A stretch of DNA of 64,000 bases, from contig NZ_SNXS01000005.1 in assembly GCF_004362525.1 (NCBI RefSeq), positions 124,001-188,000 of the forward strand, written 5' to 3'. A program made the translations under genes and the position numbers. Positions 9,872 through 19,837 of this stretch are shown here, piece by piece. Source of the stretch: Roseateles toxinivorans (lineage in GTDB: Bacteria > Pseudomonadota > Gammaproteobacteria > Burkholderiales > Burkholderiaceae_C). The stretch's first letter is position 1; each line of letters opens with the position of its first letter. The notes beneath the pieces are model-generated. The model worked only from the letters and a program-made list of their open reading frames with translations, was not told the DNA's origin and made no database searches.

Positions 9872-11053
9872 CTAGAACGCTGCGATGCCGGTCTGCGCCC
9901 GCCCCAAGATCAGCGCATGGATGTCATGCGTACCCTCGTAGGTGTTGACCACTTCGAGGTTGACCAGATGGCGGGCAACGCCAAACTCGTCGGAGATGCC
10001 GTTGCCGCCCAGCATGTCGCGGGCCATGCGGGCAATGTCGAGTGACTTGCCGCAGCTGTTGCGCTTCATGATCGAGGTGATCTCGACGGCGGCCGTGCCC
10101 TCGTCCTTCATCCGGCCCAGGCGCAGGCAGCCCTGCAGGCCCAAGGTGATCTCGGTCTGCATATCGGCCAGCTTCTTCTGAATCAGCTGGTTGGCGGCCA
10201 GTGGCTTGCCGAACTGCTTGCGGTCCATCGTGTACTGGCGGGCGGTGTGCCAGCAGTCCTCGGCGGCACCCAGGGCGCCCCACGCGATGCCGTAGCGGGC
10301 GCTGTTCAGGCAGGTGAACGGGCCCTTCAGACCGCGCACGTCGGGGAAGGCGTTTTCCTCGGGGCAGAACACCTCGTCCATGACAATCTCGCCGGTGATA
10401 GAGGCGCGCAGGCCAACCTTGCCGTGGATGGCAGGCGCCGTCAGGCCCTTCCAGCCCTTCTCGAGCACGAAGCCGCGGATCTGGCCGCCGTCGTCCTTGG
10501 CCCAGACGACAAAGACATCGGCCACCGGGCTGTTGGTGATCCACATCTTGGCACCGGTCAGCGAATAGCCGCCGTCGACCTTCTTGGCGCGGGTGATCAT
10601 CGAGCCGGGGTCGGAGCCGTGGTTGGGCTCGGTCAGGCCGAAGCAGCCTATCCACTCGCCGCTGGCCAGCTTGGGCAGGTACTTGCGCTTGGTCGCCTCG
10701 TTGCCGAATTCGTTGATCGGCACCATCACCAGCGAGCTCTGCACGCTCATCATCGAGCGGTAGCCGGAATCCACGCGCTCGACCTCGCGGGCGATCAGGC
10801 CGTAGCAGACGTAATTCAGGCCGGCGCCGCCGTATTCCTCAGGAATCGTCGGGCCCAGCAGGCCCAGCTCGCCCATCTCGCGGAAGATGGCCAGATCTGT
10901 CTGCTCATGACGGAAGGCCTCGCGCACACGGGGCGCCAGGCGGTCCTGGCAATAGGCGCGGGCGGCGTCGCGCACGGCGCGCTCGTCGTCGCTGAGCTGC
11001 TGTTCCAGCAGCAGCGGATCGTCCCAGTGGAAGGAGGCTTTGGCTTGGCTCAT
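9872..11053 (-). CDS. gcdH: Glutaryl-CoA dehydrogenase
   Basis: A 393-residue acyl-CoA dehydrogenase that oxidises and decarboxylates glutaryl-CoA to crotonyl-CoA using FAD and ETF. Family features are [35 protein letters not shown] and the C-terminal [20 protein letters not shown], which carries the catalytic Glu typical of GcdH. It is the last gene of the anthranilate operon, 45 nt after ridA. Its presence implies that the ring-derived C7 chain is processed through glutaryl-CoA; that step is inferred from context. Confidence 0.93.
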   Translation of the reverse strand: MSQAKASFHWDDPLLLEQQLSDDERAVRDAARAYCQDRLAPRVREAFRHEQTDLAIFREMGELGLLGPTIPEEYGGAGLNYVCYGLIAREVERVDSGYRSMMSVQSSLVMVPINEFGNEATKRKYLPKLASGEWIGCFGLTEPNHGSDPGSMITRAKKVDGGYSLTGAKMWITNSPVADVFVVWAKDDGGQIRGFVLEKGWKGLTAPAIHGKVGLRASITGEIVMDEVFCPEENAFPDVRGLKGPFTCLNSARYGIAWGALGAAEDCWHTARQYTMDRKQFGKPLAANQLIQKKLADMQTEITLGLQGCLRLGRMKDEGTAAVEITSIMKRNSCGKSLDIARMARDMLGGNGISDEFGVARHLVNLEVVNTYEGTHDIHALILGRAQTGIAAF

Positions 11054-11098
11054 GATCGTCTCGAAAGTAGTGGAATTGGGGGTGTCAATGGCTGAACT

Positions 11099-11494
11099 TT
11101 ACGGCAGCACGGCCGTGACCTCGATTTCGACCTGGGCGCGGTCCTCCATCAGGGCCGCCACCTGCACGGCGCTCATCGCGATCGCGTAGTGCTGGCCCAG
11201 CACCTCGCGGTAGGCCTGACCGACCTCGCGGCCGCGCGCCAGATAGACCTTCTTGTCGGTCACATACCAGGTCATGCGGGTGATGTGTTCCGGTCCGGCA
11301 CCGGCCTCGGCCAACACCGCCTTGATGTTCAGCAGGGTCTGGCGCACCTGGGCGACGAAGTCATCGCTCTCGAACTCGCAGTGGGCATTCCAGCCGATCT
11401 GGCCGGCGACATAAATCTGCCTGCCGGTGGCGGCGACGCCGTTGGCATAGCCCTTGGGCGCGGCCCAGCCCGCCGGTTGAAGAATCTGTTTCAT
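11099..11494 (-). CDS. RidA/YjgF family protein (putative enamine/imine deaminase)
   Basis: A 131-residue RidA-fold protein with the conserved blocks YVAGQIGWN, MTWYVTDKKVYL and VEIEVTAVLP. The last block normally contributes to the trimer cleft; the Arg that binds the carboxylate in classical RidA is not obvious. RidA proteins hydrolyse enamines or imines, releasing ammonia. In this operon the monooxygenase/reductase is expected to form a cyclic 2-amino-ene (enamine) CoA ester, so this protein is a plausible deaminase for that intermediate. That role is inference. Confidence 0.85.
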   Translation of the reverse strand: MKQILQPAGWAAPKGYANGVAATGRQIYVAGQIGWNAHCEFESDDFVAQVRQTLLNIKAVLAEAGAGPEHITRMTWYVTDKKVYLARGREVGQAYREVLGQHYAIAMSAVQVAALMEDRAQVEIEVTAVLP

Positions 11495-11518
11495 GGGCTT
11501 GTCTCCTGAGAATCTTGA

Positions 11519-11959
11519 TCAATCAAGGCAACGCTGCAGTGCAGCGCGCAGGTCATCGGGCCAGGCGATGGGCTTGTGCGTGTCCAGCGAGGTGCAGACC
11601 AGCACCTGCTGGAACACGACGCGCACGCCATCGGCCCCGTCGAACTGGATGTCCAGGCCCAGCGAGCTGCGGCCCAGTTTGTTGATGGCGACGCGCTGCG
11701 CCAGCAAGTCGCCCATACGGCTGATACGCTGGAAGTCGACGCCCAGATGGACGGTCGGCACGCCGGTGCGGCGCGGGCCCAGCAGCTCAGCGTAGTTCAC
11801 GCCCAAGCCCTGGGTGAACCAGTCCTCGACCAACGCATTCAGCATCTCGAAATAGCGCGGGTAGAAAACGATGCCGGCCGGATCGCAATGGCCGAAGCGC
11901 ACCATTTCCTGGCGTTCGAACACCCAGCGCGCCTGCAACACATTGAGGATTGCGGCCAT
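11519..11959 (-). CDS. 4-hydroxybenzoyl-CoA-type acyl-CoA thioesterase (hotdog fold)
   Basis: A 146-residue hotdog protein with the family signature VRFGHCDPAGIVFYPRYFEM, where the Asp is the catalytic residue of 4-HBT/YbgC thioesterases. The ATG at 11959 lies 2 nt after the livF stop with a G-rich Shine-Dalgarno; the longer upstream frame overlaps livF and is rejected. It likely hydrolyses dead-end or excess aromatic CoA esters such as 2-aminobenzoyl-CoA, freeing CoA. The specific substrate is inferred from the operon. Confidence 0.87.
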   Translation of the reverse strand: MAAILNVLQARWVFERQEMVRFGHCDPAGIVFYPRYFEMLNALVEDWFTQGLGVNYAELLGPRRTGVPTVHLGVDFQRISRMGDLLAQRVAINKLGRSSLGLDIQFDGADGVRVVFQQVLVCTSLDTHKPIAWPDDLRAALQRCLD

Positions 11960-11961
11960 CG

Positions 11962-12668
<707 letters not shown>

Positions 12669-12672
<4 letters not shown>

Positions 12673-13427
12673 GCGGCCAACTCCTCATCGCCCAGATAGG
12701 CACGCTTGACCTCGGGGTGCTCGCGTATCTCCTGCGGCGTGCCGCTGGCGATGACCTTGCCGAACACCAGGGTCGAGATCCGGTCGGCCAGGCGGAACAC
12801 CGCCTCCATATCGTGCTCGACCAGCAGCAGGGTCAGGTTTTGCCTGAGCTGCATGAGCAAGTTCACCATGCGTTCCGACTCGTCCGGCCCCATGCCGGCC
12901 ATGGGCTCGTCCAACAGCAGAAGCTTGGGTCGCGCGGCCAGGGCCAGGCCGACCTCCAGCTGGCGTTGCTCGCCATGGGCCAGGCCACCGCTGAGCGCGT
13001 CGGCGCGATGTGACAAGCCGATCTGATTGATAAAGGCCTCGGCCTCCGCATAGGCGGCGTCATCGTTCACGGCGGCGCGCCACCAGCCGGGCGTGCCCGG
13101 GCGGCGCGCCAGCACGGCCAAGGCCAGGTTGTCGAGCACCGAATAGCTCTTGAAGATGCTGGTGATCTGGTAGGAGCGCACCAAGCCGGCGCGCACATGG
13201 GTGTCCATGCTGTCGTGGGTGACGTCGCGGCCGGCGAACAGCACCTGGCCGCCATCGGGCCGCAGACCGCCGGAGATCTGGTGTATCAGGGTCGTCTTGC
13301 CGGCGCCGTTGGGGCCGATCAACGCGTGCACCTCGCCGGGCATGACCTCGAAGCTGGCGTCGTCGGTGGCGGCCAGCGCGCCGAAGCGCTTGACCAGGTG
13401 CTGGACCTTCAGCAGTGGCTCAGCCAT
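12669..13427 (-). CDS. livG: Branched-chain-amino-acid-type ABC transporter ATPase LivG
   Basis: A 252-residue ATPase with Walker A GPNGAGKTTLIHQ at about residues 37-49, signature LAHGEQRQLEVGLAL and Walker B LLLDEPMAGMGPDE. The C-terminal EHPEVKRAYLGDEEL is the typical LivG ending. It overlaps livM by 8 bp and livF by 4 bp, so the four membrane and ATPase genes are translated as one block. Confidence 0.92.
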
Positions 13428-14409
13428 GGATGGTCTCCTTCGCTTGGCGGCGTGCTCTCTTGAGACCGCTCAATCCCCTGGGTGCGAACAGCACCACCGC
13501 CAGCAGCACCACGCCCAGCGCCATATGCCAGTGCAGCGTATAGCTGGACAGCAGCTCTTCCAGAATCAGCAAGCCGGCCGCGCCCAGCAGCCCACCCCAC
13601 AGGGCGCCGGCGCCGCCGATGATGACCATGATCATCAGCTGACCCGACTGCGTCCAGTGCATCAGATGCGGCGTGACCAGGCCGTTCAGATTGGCCAGCA
13701 GCGCACCGGCCAGGCCCGCCAGCGCACCGGCCAGCACAAAGGCCTGCCAGCGGATCAGGAAGACGCGAGTGCCCACCGCCGCCATGCGCATCTCGTTCTC
13801 GCGAGTGCCCTGCAGCAGCCGGCCGAAGGACGAGTTGACGCAGCGCTGCAAAAAGCCCATCACCGCCACGCTGAGCGCCAGCACGACCCAGTAGAAGTGC
13901 GCGTCGTCCTTCAGATCGATGCCTGAGGCAATCAGCGAGCGGCCGGTCAGCGGCAGGCCATCATCGCCGCCATAGGCCTTCAGCGAGACGACGATGTAAT
14001 AGAACATCTGCGCAAAGGCCAAGGTGATCATGATGAAGTAGACGCCACGGGTGCGCAGCGAGATCGCGCCGATCAAGGCCGCCGCAGCCGCGCTGACCAG
14101 CATCGCCAGCGGCCAGCTGACCCAGGCTGAGGTGATGCCAGCGTCCATCAGGATGCCCACGGTGTAGGCGCCCAGGCCGACGAACGCGGCATGGCCGAAG
14201 CTGACCATGCCGCCGAAGCCGAGTATCAGGTTCAGGCTGCTGGCGGCAATGGCGAAAATCAGCACGCGGGCGGCGACGCCGATGTAGAACTCCATGCCGG
14301 TGGCCTTGGCTGCAAAGGGCAAGGCCAGCAGCAGCGCCAGCACCGTGAGCAGCACGGCCTTGCCCGGGCCTGCGTGATGCAGCGCGCTATGGCGTACAGA
14401 TGTAGTCAT
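13420..14409 (-). CDS. livM: Branched-chain-amino-acid-type ABC transporter permease LivM
   Basis: A 329-residue polytopic permease. Membrane segments run from about residue 19 onward, and the LivM hallmark GFGGMVSFGHAAFVGLGAY is followed by FIMITLAFAQMFYYIV. The C-terminus extends past the last segment with a basic tail (APRGLSGLKRARRQAK). It forms the channel with LivH. It starts 3 nt after livH. Confidence 0.92.
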   Translation of the reverse strand: MTTSVRHSALHHAGPGKAVLLTVLALLLALPFAAKATGMEFYIGVAARVLIFAIAASSLNLILGFGGMVSFGHAAFVGLGAYTVGILMDAGITSAWVSWPLAMLVSAAAAALIGAISLRTRGVYFIMITLAFAQMFYYIVVSLKAYGGDDGLPLTGRSLIASGIDLKDDAHFYWVVLALSVAVMGFLQRCVNSSFGRLLQGTRENEMRMAAVGTRVFLIRWQAFVLAGALAGLAGALLANLNGLVTPHLMHWTQSGQLMIMVIIGGAGALWGGLLGAAGLLILEELLSSYTLHWHMALGVVLLAVVLFAPRGLSGLKRARRQAKETIHG

Positions 14410-14412
14410 CGC

Positions 14413-15333
14413 TCAGCCTCGTGCGGGGAACAGGCCTTGCGGACGCCAGAACAGCACCGCAGCCATCAACACATAGATCAGGATGGACGCCAGCGCCGGG
14501 CCCAGGTTGGACGCCACCTCGCTGGATGCCACCTGGCGCAGCACCGCAGGCAGCAGCGTGCGGCTCAAGGTGTCCACCAGCCCCACCAGCAGCGAGCCGA
14601 CCAGCGCACCGCGGATCGAACCGATGCCGCCGATAACGATCACGACAAAGGCGAGTATCAGGATGCTCTCGCCCATGCCCACCTGCACGGCCAAGAGCGG
14701 CCCGAGCAGCGAGCCGGCCAGCGCGCACAAGGCGGCGCCAAACCCGAACACCAGAGTGAACAGGCGCTTGATGTTGACACCCATCATCGTCGCCATCTCG
14801 CGGTTTGAGGCCCCTGCCCGCACCCACATGCCGATGCGCGTGCGGGTGACCAGCACGAACAACAGCAGGGCCACGGCTAGGCCAACACCAATGATCAGCA
14901 GGCGGTAGGCCGGGTAGTACAGGCCGGGCAGCAACTCCACCGGCCCGGACAGCGCCGCCGGCGTGTTCAGCATCATCGGCTGCTCGCCCCAGATCATGCG
15001 CACGCCCTCGTTGCAGATCAGTATCAAGGCGAAGGTGGCCAGCACCTGGGCCAGGTGGTCGCGCTTGTACAGGCGCCGCAGCAGCGTCACCTCCAGCAGC
15101 ATGCCGAACAGCGCCGTACCCGCCAGCGCCGCCAGCACTGCCAGCAGAAATGAGCCGCTGGCCTGGGCCACCGCGGCGGCCAGATAGGCGCCCACCATGT
15201 ACAGCGAGCCATGGGCCAGATTGATCATGTCCATGATGCCGAACACCAGGGTCAAGCCTGCAGCCAGCAGGAACAGCATCAGGCCGAACTGCAGGCCGTT
15301 GAGCGCCTGCTCGGTGATCAGTATCCAGTCCAT
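14413..15333 (-). CDS. livH: Branched-chain-amino-acid-type ABC transporter permease LivH
   Basis: A 306-residue permease beginning MDWILITEQALNGLQFGLML, with the family motifs LTLVFGIMDMINLAHGSLYM near the N-terminus and AFVVIVIGGIGSIRGALVGSLL near residues 225-245. It is separated from livJ by a 113-nt spacer holding an inverted repeat pair. Partner of LivM in the inner membrane. Confidence 0.92.
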   Translation of the reverse strand: MDWILITEQALNGLQFGLMLFLLAAGLTLVFGIMDMINLAHGSLYMVGAYLAAAVAQASGSFLLAVLAALAGTALFGMLLEVTLLRRLYKRDHLAQVLATFALILICNEGVRMIWGEQPMMLNTPAALSGPVELLPGLYYPAYRLLIIGVGLAVALLLFVLVTRTRIGMWVRAGASNREMATMMGVNIKRLFTLVFGFGAALCALAGSLLGPLLAVQVGMGESILILAFVVIVIGGIGSIRGALVGSLLVGLVDTLSRTLLPAVLRQVASSEVASNLGPALASILIYVLMAAVLFWRPQGLFPARG

Positions 15334-15348
15334 GGGATGGGTTCTTAG

Positions 15349-15425
15349 GTAGCCCGGATGCAGCGAAGCGCAATCCGGGGTGTGGACGATTGGCGTGGAT
15401 ATGCCCCGGATTGCATCCGGGCTAC
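15349..15425. repeat. GTAGCCCGGAT inverted repeat pair in livJ-livH spacer
   Basis: GTAGCCCGGATG...CAATCCGGGG (15349-15380) is followed after 23 bp by CCCCGGATTG...CATCCGGGCTAC (15404-15425), its near-perfect inverse. The left arm carries an extra CAGCGAAGCG. The GTAGCCCGGAT core is a widespread REP-like intergenic motif in proteobacteria. In the operon transcript it could form a long hairpin that attenuates read-through or protects the upstream livJ mRNA. Confidence 0.8.
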
Positions 15426-15446
15426 GAAGTCACTTCCGCGCTGCGG

Positions 15447-16634
15447 TCACTTCATCTTGCACTGGGCGGCATAGGCATCCGCATGGTTGCCAAAGATCTT
15501 GCCCAGGGTCTTGTTCGTGACACGGCCCTGTGCGTCCTTGCCGATGATGCGGATGTAGTAGTCCTGTATCGGGTACTGGTTGTTGTTGAACTTGAAGGCG
15601 CCGCGCACCGATTCGAACTTGGCGGCCTTCAGCGCCTTCAGCACCGCATCCTTGTCCTCGATCTTGCCCTTGACGTCGCGCACGGCGGCGTCGATCAGCT
15701 GTGCGGCGTCGTAGCCTTGGCTTGCATACAGCGAGGGCAGGCGACCGTACTCCTTCTGGAAGTCGGCGACAAACTTCTTGTTCGCCGGGTTGTCCATGTC
15801 GTGCGCCCAGTGCGAGCTGTTGAACATGCCCAGCATCGGCTCGCCGACGGCCTTGATCACGTCCTCGTCAGCCGAGAAGCCTGGGCCGAACAGGGTCACG
15901 TCCTTGGACAGGCCGGCGCCGACGAACTGCTTGATGAAATTGATGCCCATGCCGCCCGGCAGGAAGATGTACATCGCATCGGGCTTGGCGGCGCGGGCCT
16001 GGGCCAGTTCGGCCGAGTAGTCCAGCTGCCCCAGTTTGGTGTAGATCTCTTCGGCGACGGCGCCCTTGTAGTAGCGCTTGAAGCCGGTCAGTGCGTCCTT
16101 GCCCGCCGGGTAGTTGGGGGCCAGGATGACCAGCTTCTTGAAGCCCTTGTCCTGCACCGCCTTGCCCACCGCCTCGTGCAGATTGTCGTTCTGCCAGGCG
16201 ACGTTGAAGAAATAGGGGTTGCACTGCTCGCCGGCGTACTGCGAGGGGCCGGCATTGGCGCTGATGTAGGGCGTCTTGCTGTCGAACACGCTTTGGCCCA
16301 CGGCCAGCATCAGGTTGGAGAACACGATGCCGGTCATGAAGTCCACCTTGTCGCGCTTGATCAGGCGGTCGGTGGTCTGCTTGGCGGTGTCGGGGTTCTG
16401 CTGGTCATCGGCAATGATGACCTCGGCCGGCAGACCACCCAGCTTGCCGCCACGGGTCTTCAAGGCCAGGTTGAAGCCGTCGCGGATGTCCACACCCAGG
16501 CCGGCGCCCGCGCCGGACAGCGTGCTGAGCATGCCGATCTTGACCTTGTCGGCGGCCAGGGCCGGACTGGCGGCCGCGCAGGCCAGCAGGGCAAGGGCCA
16601 GGGTGTTCAGAACCAGGGATTGCTTCTTGATCAT
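15447..16634 (-). CDS. livJ: Periplasmic substrate-binding protein of the liv-type transporter
   Basis: A 395-residue type-1 periplasmic binding protein with signal peptide (LVLNTLALALLACAAASPALA, cleavage before ADKVKIG). IGMLSTLSGAGAGLGVDIRDGF is the usual N-terminal ligand-binding strand region. The ATG at 16634 is preferred over 16646 because GGAG sits 6 nt upstream of it. It lies 24-35 nt after the CoA-ligase gene. Similar binding proteins in aromatic-degradation operons bind aromatic acids, so anthranilate is the leading candidate ligand (inference). Confidence 0.88.
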   Translation of the reverse strand: MIKKQSLVLNTLALALLACAAASPALAADKVKIGMLSTLSGAGAGLGVDIRDGFNLALKTRGGKLGGLPAEVIIADDQQNPDTAKQTTDRLIKRDKVDFMTGIVFSNLMLAVGQSVFDSKTPYISANAGPSQYAGEQCNPYFFNVAWQNDNLHEAVGKAVQDKGFKKLVILAPNYPAGKDALTGFKRYYKGAVAEEIYTKLGQLDYSAELAQARAAKPDAMYIFLPGGMGINFIKQFVGAGLSKDVTLFGPGFSADEDVIKAVGEPMLGMFNSSHWAHDMDNPANKKFVADFQKEYGRLPSLYASQGYDAAQLIDAAVRDVKGKIEDKDAVLKALKAAKFESVRGAFKFNNNQYPIQDYYIRIIGKDAQGRVTNKTLGKIFGNHADAYAAQCKMK

Positions 16635-16669
16635 GCGGTGCTCCATCGTGCTGTGGGGTATTGATTCGA

Positions 16670-18283
16670 TCAGGCGGGATTGCGTAGGCGAAACCGTTGC
16701 AGTTTGCCTGTTTCCGTGCGCGGCAGCGCCTCGCGGAACTCGATCGCACGGGGGTATTTATACGGAGCGACCGTCTGTTTCACGAAGTCCTGCAGCTCGC
16801 GCACCAGTTCGGGGCCAGGTGTTGCACCGGGGCGCAGCACGACAAAGGCCTTGACGATCTGGCCGCGCTGTTCGTCGGCCACGCCGATCACGCCGCACTC
16901 AGCCACCTGCGGGTGCAGCAGCAGGGCGCTCTCGACCTCGGGGCCGGCGATGTTATAGCCGCCGGAGATGATCATGTCGTCGGTGCGCGACTGGTAATGG
17001 TAGTAGCCGTCTGCGTCCATCGCATAGGCGTCGCCGGTCAGGTTCCAGCCGTTTTGCACATAGGCGCGCTGACGGTCATCGGCCAGGTAGCGGCAGCCGG
17101 TCGGTCCCTTGACCGCCAGCTTGCCGACCTGACCCGCCGGCAAGACACGGCCCTGATCATCGACGACACGGGCCTGGTAGCCGGGCACCGGCTTGCCGGT
17201 GGCGCCAGGCCGCGCTTCGATCTCGGTATGCGAGATGAAGATGTGCAGCAGCTCGGTCGCGCCAATGCCGTCGATCATCTCGATGCCGCTGGCGTCTTTC
17301 CAAAGTTGGCGCGTGGCCGCAGGAAGCGCCTCGCCGGCGCTGACGCATTTGCGCAGGCTGCTCAGGTCATGCTGACCCACCAGCGGCGCCATCGCGCGGT
17401 AGGACGTGGGCGCTGTGAAGCAGACGGTGGCGCGATAGTGGGCGATGGCCGGCAAGAGTCCTTCGGGCGAGGCCTTCTCGAGCAACACGGTCGAAGCCCC
17501 CACCGACATGGGGAACAAGACCAGACCACCGAGGCCGAACGTAAAAGCCAGCGGCGGGCTGCCGATGAAGACGTCGTCGGCGACCGGCTTCAACACATGC
17601 TTCGGCCAGCAGGCGCAGATGGCCATCACATCGCGATGAAAATGCATCGTTCCCTTGGGCTTGCCGGTCGTGCCCGAGGTGAAGGCAATGATGCAGCAGT
17701 CGTCGGCGGCGGTGTCCACATTGGCGAAGGTGGCAGGCTTGGCTGCAGCGCGAGCCTCGATGCCGTCGGGTGCATCGCTCATGTAGTGGGCAACGGATTT
17801 CAGCGTCGGGCACTGCGCCTGGGCCAGCGCCAATTCCTCGGCCAGGCGCGCATCGCACAGCGCGTGGCTGACCTCGGCCTGCTGGATCACCTGGCAGAGT
17901 TCCTTGGCGCGCAGCAAGGGCATCGTCGCCACCGCTATCGCACCGGCCTTCTGGATCGCGAACCAGCAGGCCGCCATCATCGGCGTGTTGGCGCCGCGCA
18001 TCAGCACGCGGTTGCCGGGCACGACACCCATGTCTTCGACCAGCATGTGAGCGATACGGTTGGCCTGGGCCAGCAGATCGGCATAGGTCCAGCGCACGCC
18101 GATACCCTGCATGCACAGGCGGGCGCCGTGGCCGCGCTCGACCCAGGCATCCAGCAACTCGTGGGCACAGTTCAGCCGCTCGGGGAACTGCAGCTCGGGC
18201 AGGTCGAACACCAGCTCGGGCCACAGCTCGGGCGGCGGCAGGTTATCTCGGGCAAAGGTATCGATGTGGGCCGTATAGCTCAT
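16670..18283 (-). CDS. abmG: 2-aminobenzoate-CoA ligase
   Basis: A 537-residue AMP-forming ligase that activates anthranilate to 2-aminobenzoyl-CoA with ATP. The P-loop core TSGTTGKPKGTMHFHRD, adenylation motif GIGATELLHIF, hinge SRTDDMIISGGYNIAGPEVE and catalytic C-terminal Lys in PRTETGKLQRF are all present. Assignment as the 2-aminobenzoate rather than benzoate enzyme rests on overall sequence character and on the adjacent monooxygenase/reductase. The ATG at 18283 has GAGGA upstream; a TTG overlapping the acd stop (18298) is an alternative. Confidence 0.88.
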   Translation of the reverse strand: MSYTAHIDTFARDNLPPPELWPELVFDLPELQFPERLNCAHELLDAWVERGHGARLCMQGIGVRWTYADLLAQANRIAHMLVEDMGVVPGNRVLMRGANTPMMAACWFAIQKAGAIAVATMPLLRAKELCQVIQQAEVSHALCDARLAEELALAQAQCPTLKSVAHYMSDAPDGIEARAAAKPATFANVDTAADDCCIIAFTSGTTGKPKGTMHFHRDVMAICACWPKHVLKPVADDVFIGSPPLAFTFGLGGLVLFPMSVGASTVLLEKASPEGLLPAIAHYRATVCFTAPTSYRAMAPLVGQHDLSSLRKCVSAGEALPAATRQLWKDASGIEMIDGIGATELLHIFISHTEIEARPGATGKPVPGYQARVVDDQGRVLPAGQVGKLAVKGPTGCRYLADDRQRAYVQNGWNLTGDAYAMDADGYYHYQSRTDDMIISGGYNIAGPEVESALLLHPQVAECGVIGVADEQRGQIVKAFVVLRPGATPGPELVRELQDFVKQTVAPYKYPRAIEFREALPRTETGKLQRFRLRNPA

Positions 18284-18294
18284 GCCAGTAGTCC

Positions 18295-19452
18295 TCAACC
18301 GTTCTTCAACAAATCACGACCGATGATCAGCTGCTGCACCTCGCTGGCGCCCTCGTAGATGCGCAGCGCGCGGATCTCTCGGTACAGCGACTCGACCATC
18401 TCGCCGCTCTGCACGCCGCGGCCGCCGAACATCTGTACCGCCGCGTCGATCACGCGCTGGGCGCCCTCGGTGGCCATCAACTTGGCCATCGCGGCCTCGC
18501 GGGTCACGTTCTGGCCCTGGTCGCGCTGCCAGGCGGCGCGATAGACCAGCAGGGCAGACGAGTCCACCGTGCAGGCCATGTCGGCCAGCTTGGCCTGGGT
18601 CAGCGGCAGATCGCCCAGCGTGGCGCCGAACATCTTGCGGCCATGGGCCTGTTGCAGCCCTTCCTGCAGCGCACGGCGCGCAAAGCCCAGCGAGGCGGCG
18701 GCCACCGAGGTGCGGAACACATCCAGGGTGCGCATCGCGACCTTGAAGCCCTCGCTCGGCGCGCCCACCATCTGGCTCTTGGCCACGCGGCAGTTCGTGA
18801 ACTTCAGCCGCGCCAGCGGATGCGGCGCGATCACCTCGATGCGCTCGGCGATCTCGAAGCCGGGCAGATCGGCATCGACGATGAAGGCGCTGATGCCGCG
18901 AGATCCAGGCTGTTCTCCGGTGCGGGCGAACACCACATAGAAGTCGGCGATACCGCCGTTGGAGATCCAGGTCTTCTCGCCGTTCAGCACGTAGCTGTCA
19001 CCGTCCTCGACGGCCGCGCACTGCATCGCCGCCACATCGGAGCCGGCCTCGGGCTCGCTCAGCGCAAACGCCGCCAGCGCCTCGCCGCGGGCCACGCGTG
19101 GCAGATACTGCTCGCGCTGCGCAATCGTGCCGGCCAGCGAGATCGCGCCCGAGCCCAGGCCCTGCATCGCGAACGCGAAATCGGCCAGACCGTTGTAGCG
19201 GGCCAGCGTCTCCCGCAGCAGGCAGATCGCGCGGGTGTCTATCACCTCGGCCGCGCCGCCCAGCGCCACGCCGGCAATCGCGTGGCGCAGCCAACCGGCC
19301 CCGCCCAACAGCTTGACCAAGCGCTTGCATTCGGCATCGACATCATTGCCATGGCCGTGGTCCAGGTGTGCGGCGCACCAGCTATCCAGCTCGGCGGCTA
19401 GCGCGCGGTGCCCGCCCTCGAAGAATGGCCAATCGAGGTGCTTCAGATGCAT
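18295..19452 (-). CDS. Acyl-CoA dehydrogenase of the anthranilate operon
   Basis: A 385-residue flavoprotein with [16 protein letters not shown] (FAD/substrate site), [19 protein letters not shown] and the C-terminal [15 protein letters not shown], which carries the catalytic Glu. It should desaturate a CoA-thioester intermediate after ring reduction or opening. It sits directly upstream of the ligase with overlapping ends and downstream of repeat copy 2. A homologous dehydrogenase is part of the 2-aminobenzoate cluster described in Azoarcus evansii; the precise substrate is not established here. Confidence 0.88.
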   Translation of the reverse strand: MHLKHLDWPFFEGGHRALAAELDSWCAAHLDHGHGNDVDAECKRLVKLLGGAGWLRHAIAGVALGGAAEVIDTRAICLLRETLARYNGLADFAFAMQGLGSGAISLAGTIAQREQYLPRVARGEALAAFALSEPEAGSDVAAMQCAAVEDGDSYVLNGEKTWISNGGIADFYVVFARTGEQPGSRGISAFIVDADLPGFEIAERIEVIAPHPLARLKFTNCRVAKSQMVGAPSEGFKVAMRTLDVFRTSVAAASLGFARRALQEGLQQAHGRKMFGATLGDLPLTQAKLADMACTVDSSALLVYRAAWQRDQGQNVTREAAMAKLMATEGAQRVIDAAVQMFGGRGVQSGEMVESLYREIRALRIYEGASEVQQLIIGRDLLKNG

Positions 19453-19474
19453 GTCAATAGCTCCAACTCTTTAG

Positions 19475-19836
19475 GTTTGTAGCGGCAGGGACGAGGGCGC
19501 GCCGGCCGCTGCGGGCTGAAGCCTTGTCCGGCCCTGGACGGACCGGGCTCCGGCTTCCTTATGCCCGCTGCAGCCGGCACGCCCTCGTCCCTGCTGCAAA
19601 TGGTGTGCAGCCTCGCCAATCCGCAAATCACGCGCACCACGCGGGGTGGGCGGCCACCAGCGCATACGCAGAGGGTGTGGGGGGGCCGGCCACGGCGGGC
19701 ATAAAGAAGCTGGAGGTCGGGCCGAAGGGACCGGCCCAAGCTTCAGCCCGTCGTGACCGGCCTCCCGCCCCCTCTGCCGAGCCAACAACGCGAGGCGCGA
19801 AGCACCGACACGCAGTGGCGATTCGATCCGTTTCAC
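19475..19836 (-). repeat. Double-hairpin dispersed repeat, copy 2 (between enoyl-CoA hydratase and acyl-CoA dehydrogenase genes)
   Basis: Read on the minus strand, this ~362-bp segment matches the repeat at 5324-5689. It begins GTGAAACGGATCGA-TCGCC, holds hairpin A, a spacer containing GCGCTGGTGGCCGCC, and hairpin B (which is nearly identical in both copies), and ends CTGCCGCTACA. It starts right after the hydratase stop codon. In both copies unit A comes first along the transcribed strand. In unit B the outer stem GGGACGAGGGCG pairs fully with CGCCCTCGTCCC here. Confidence 0.85.
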
Positions 19837-19837
19837 T

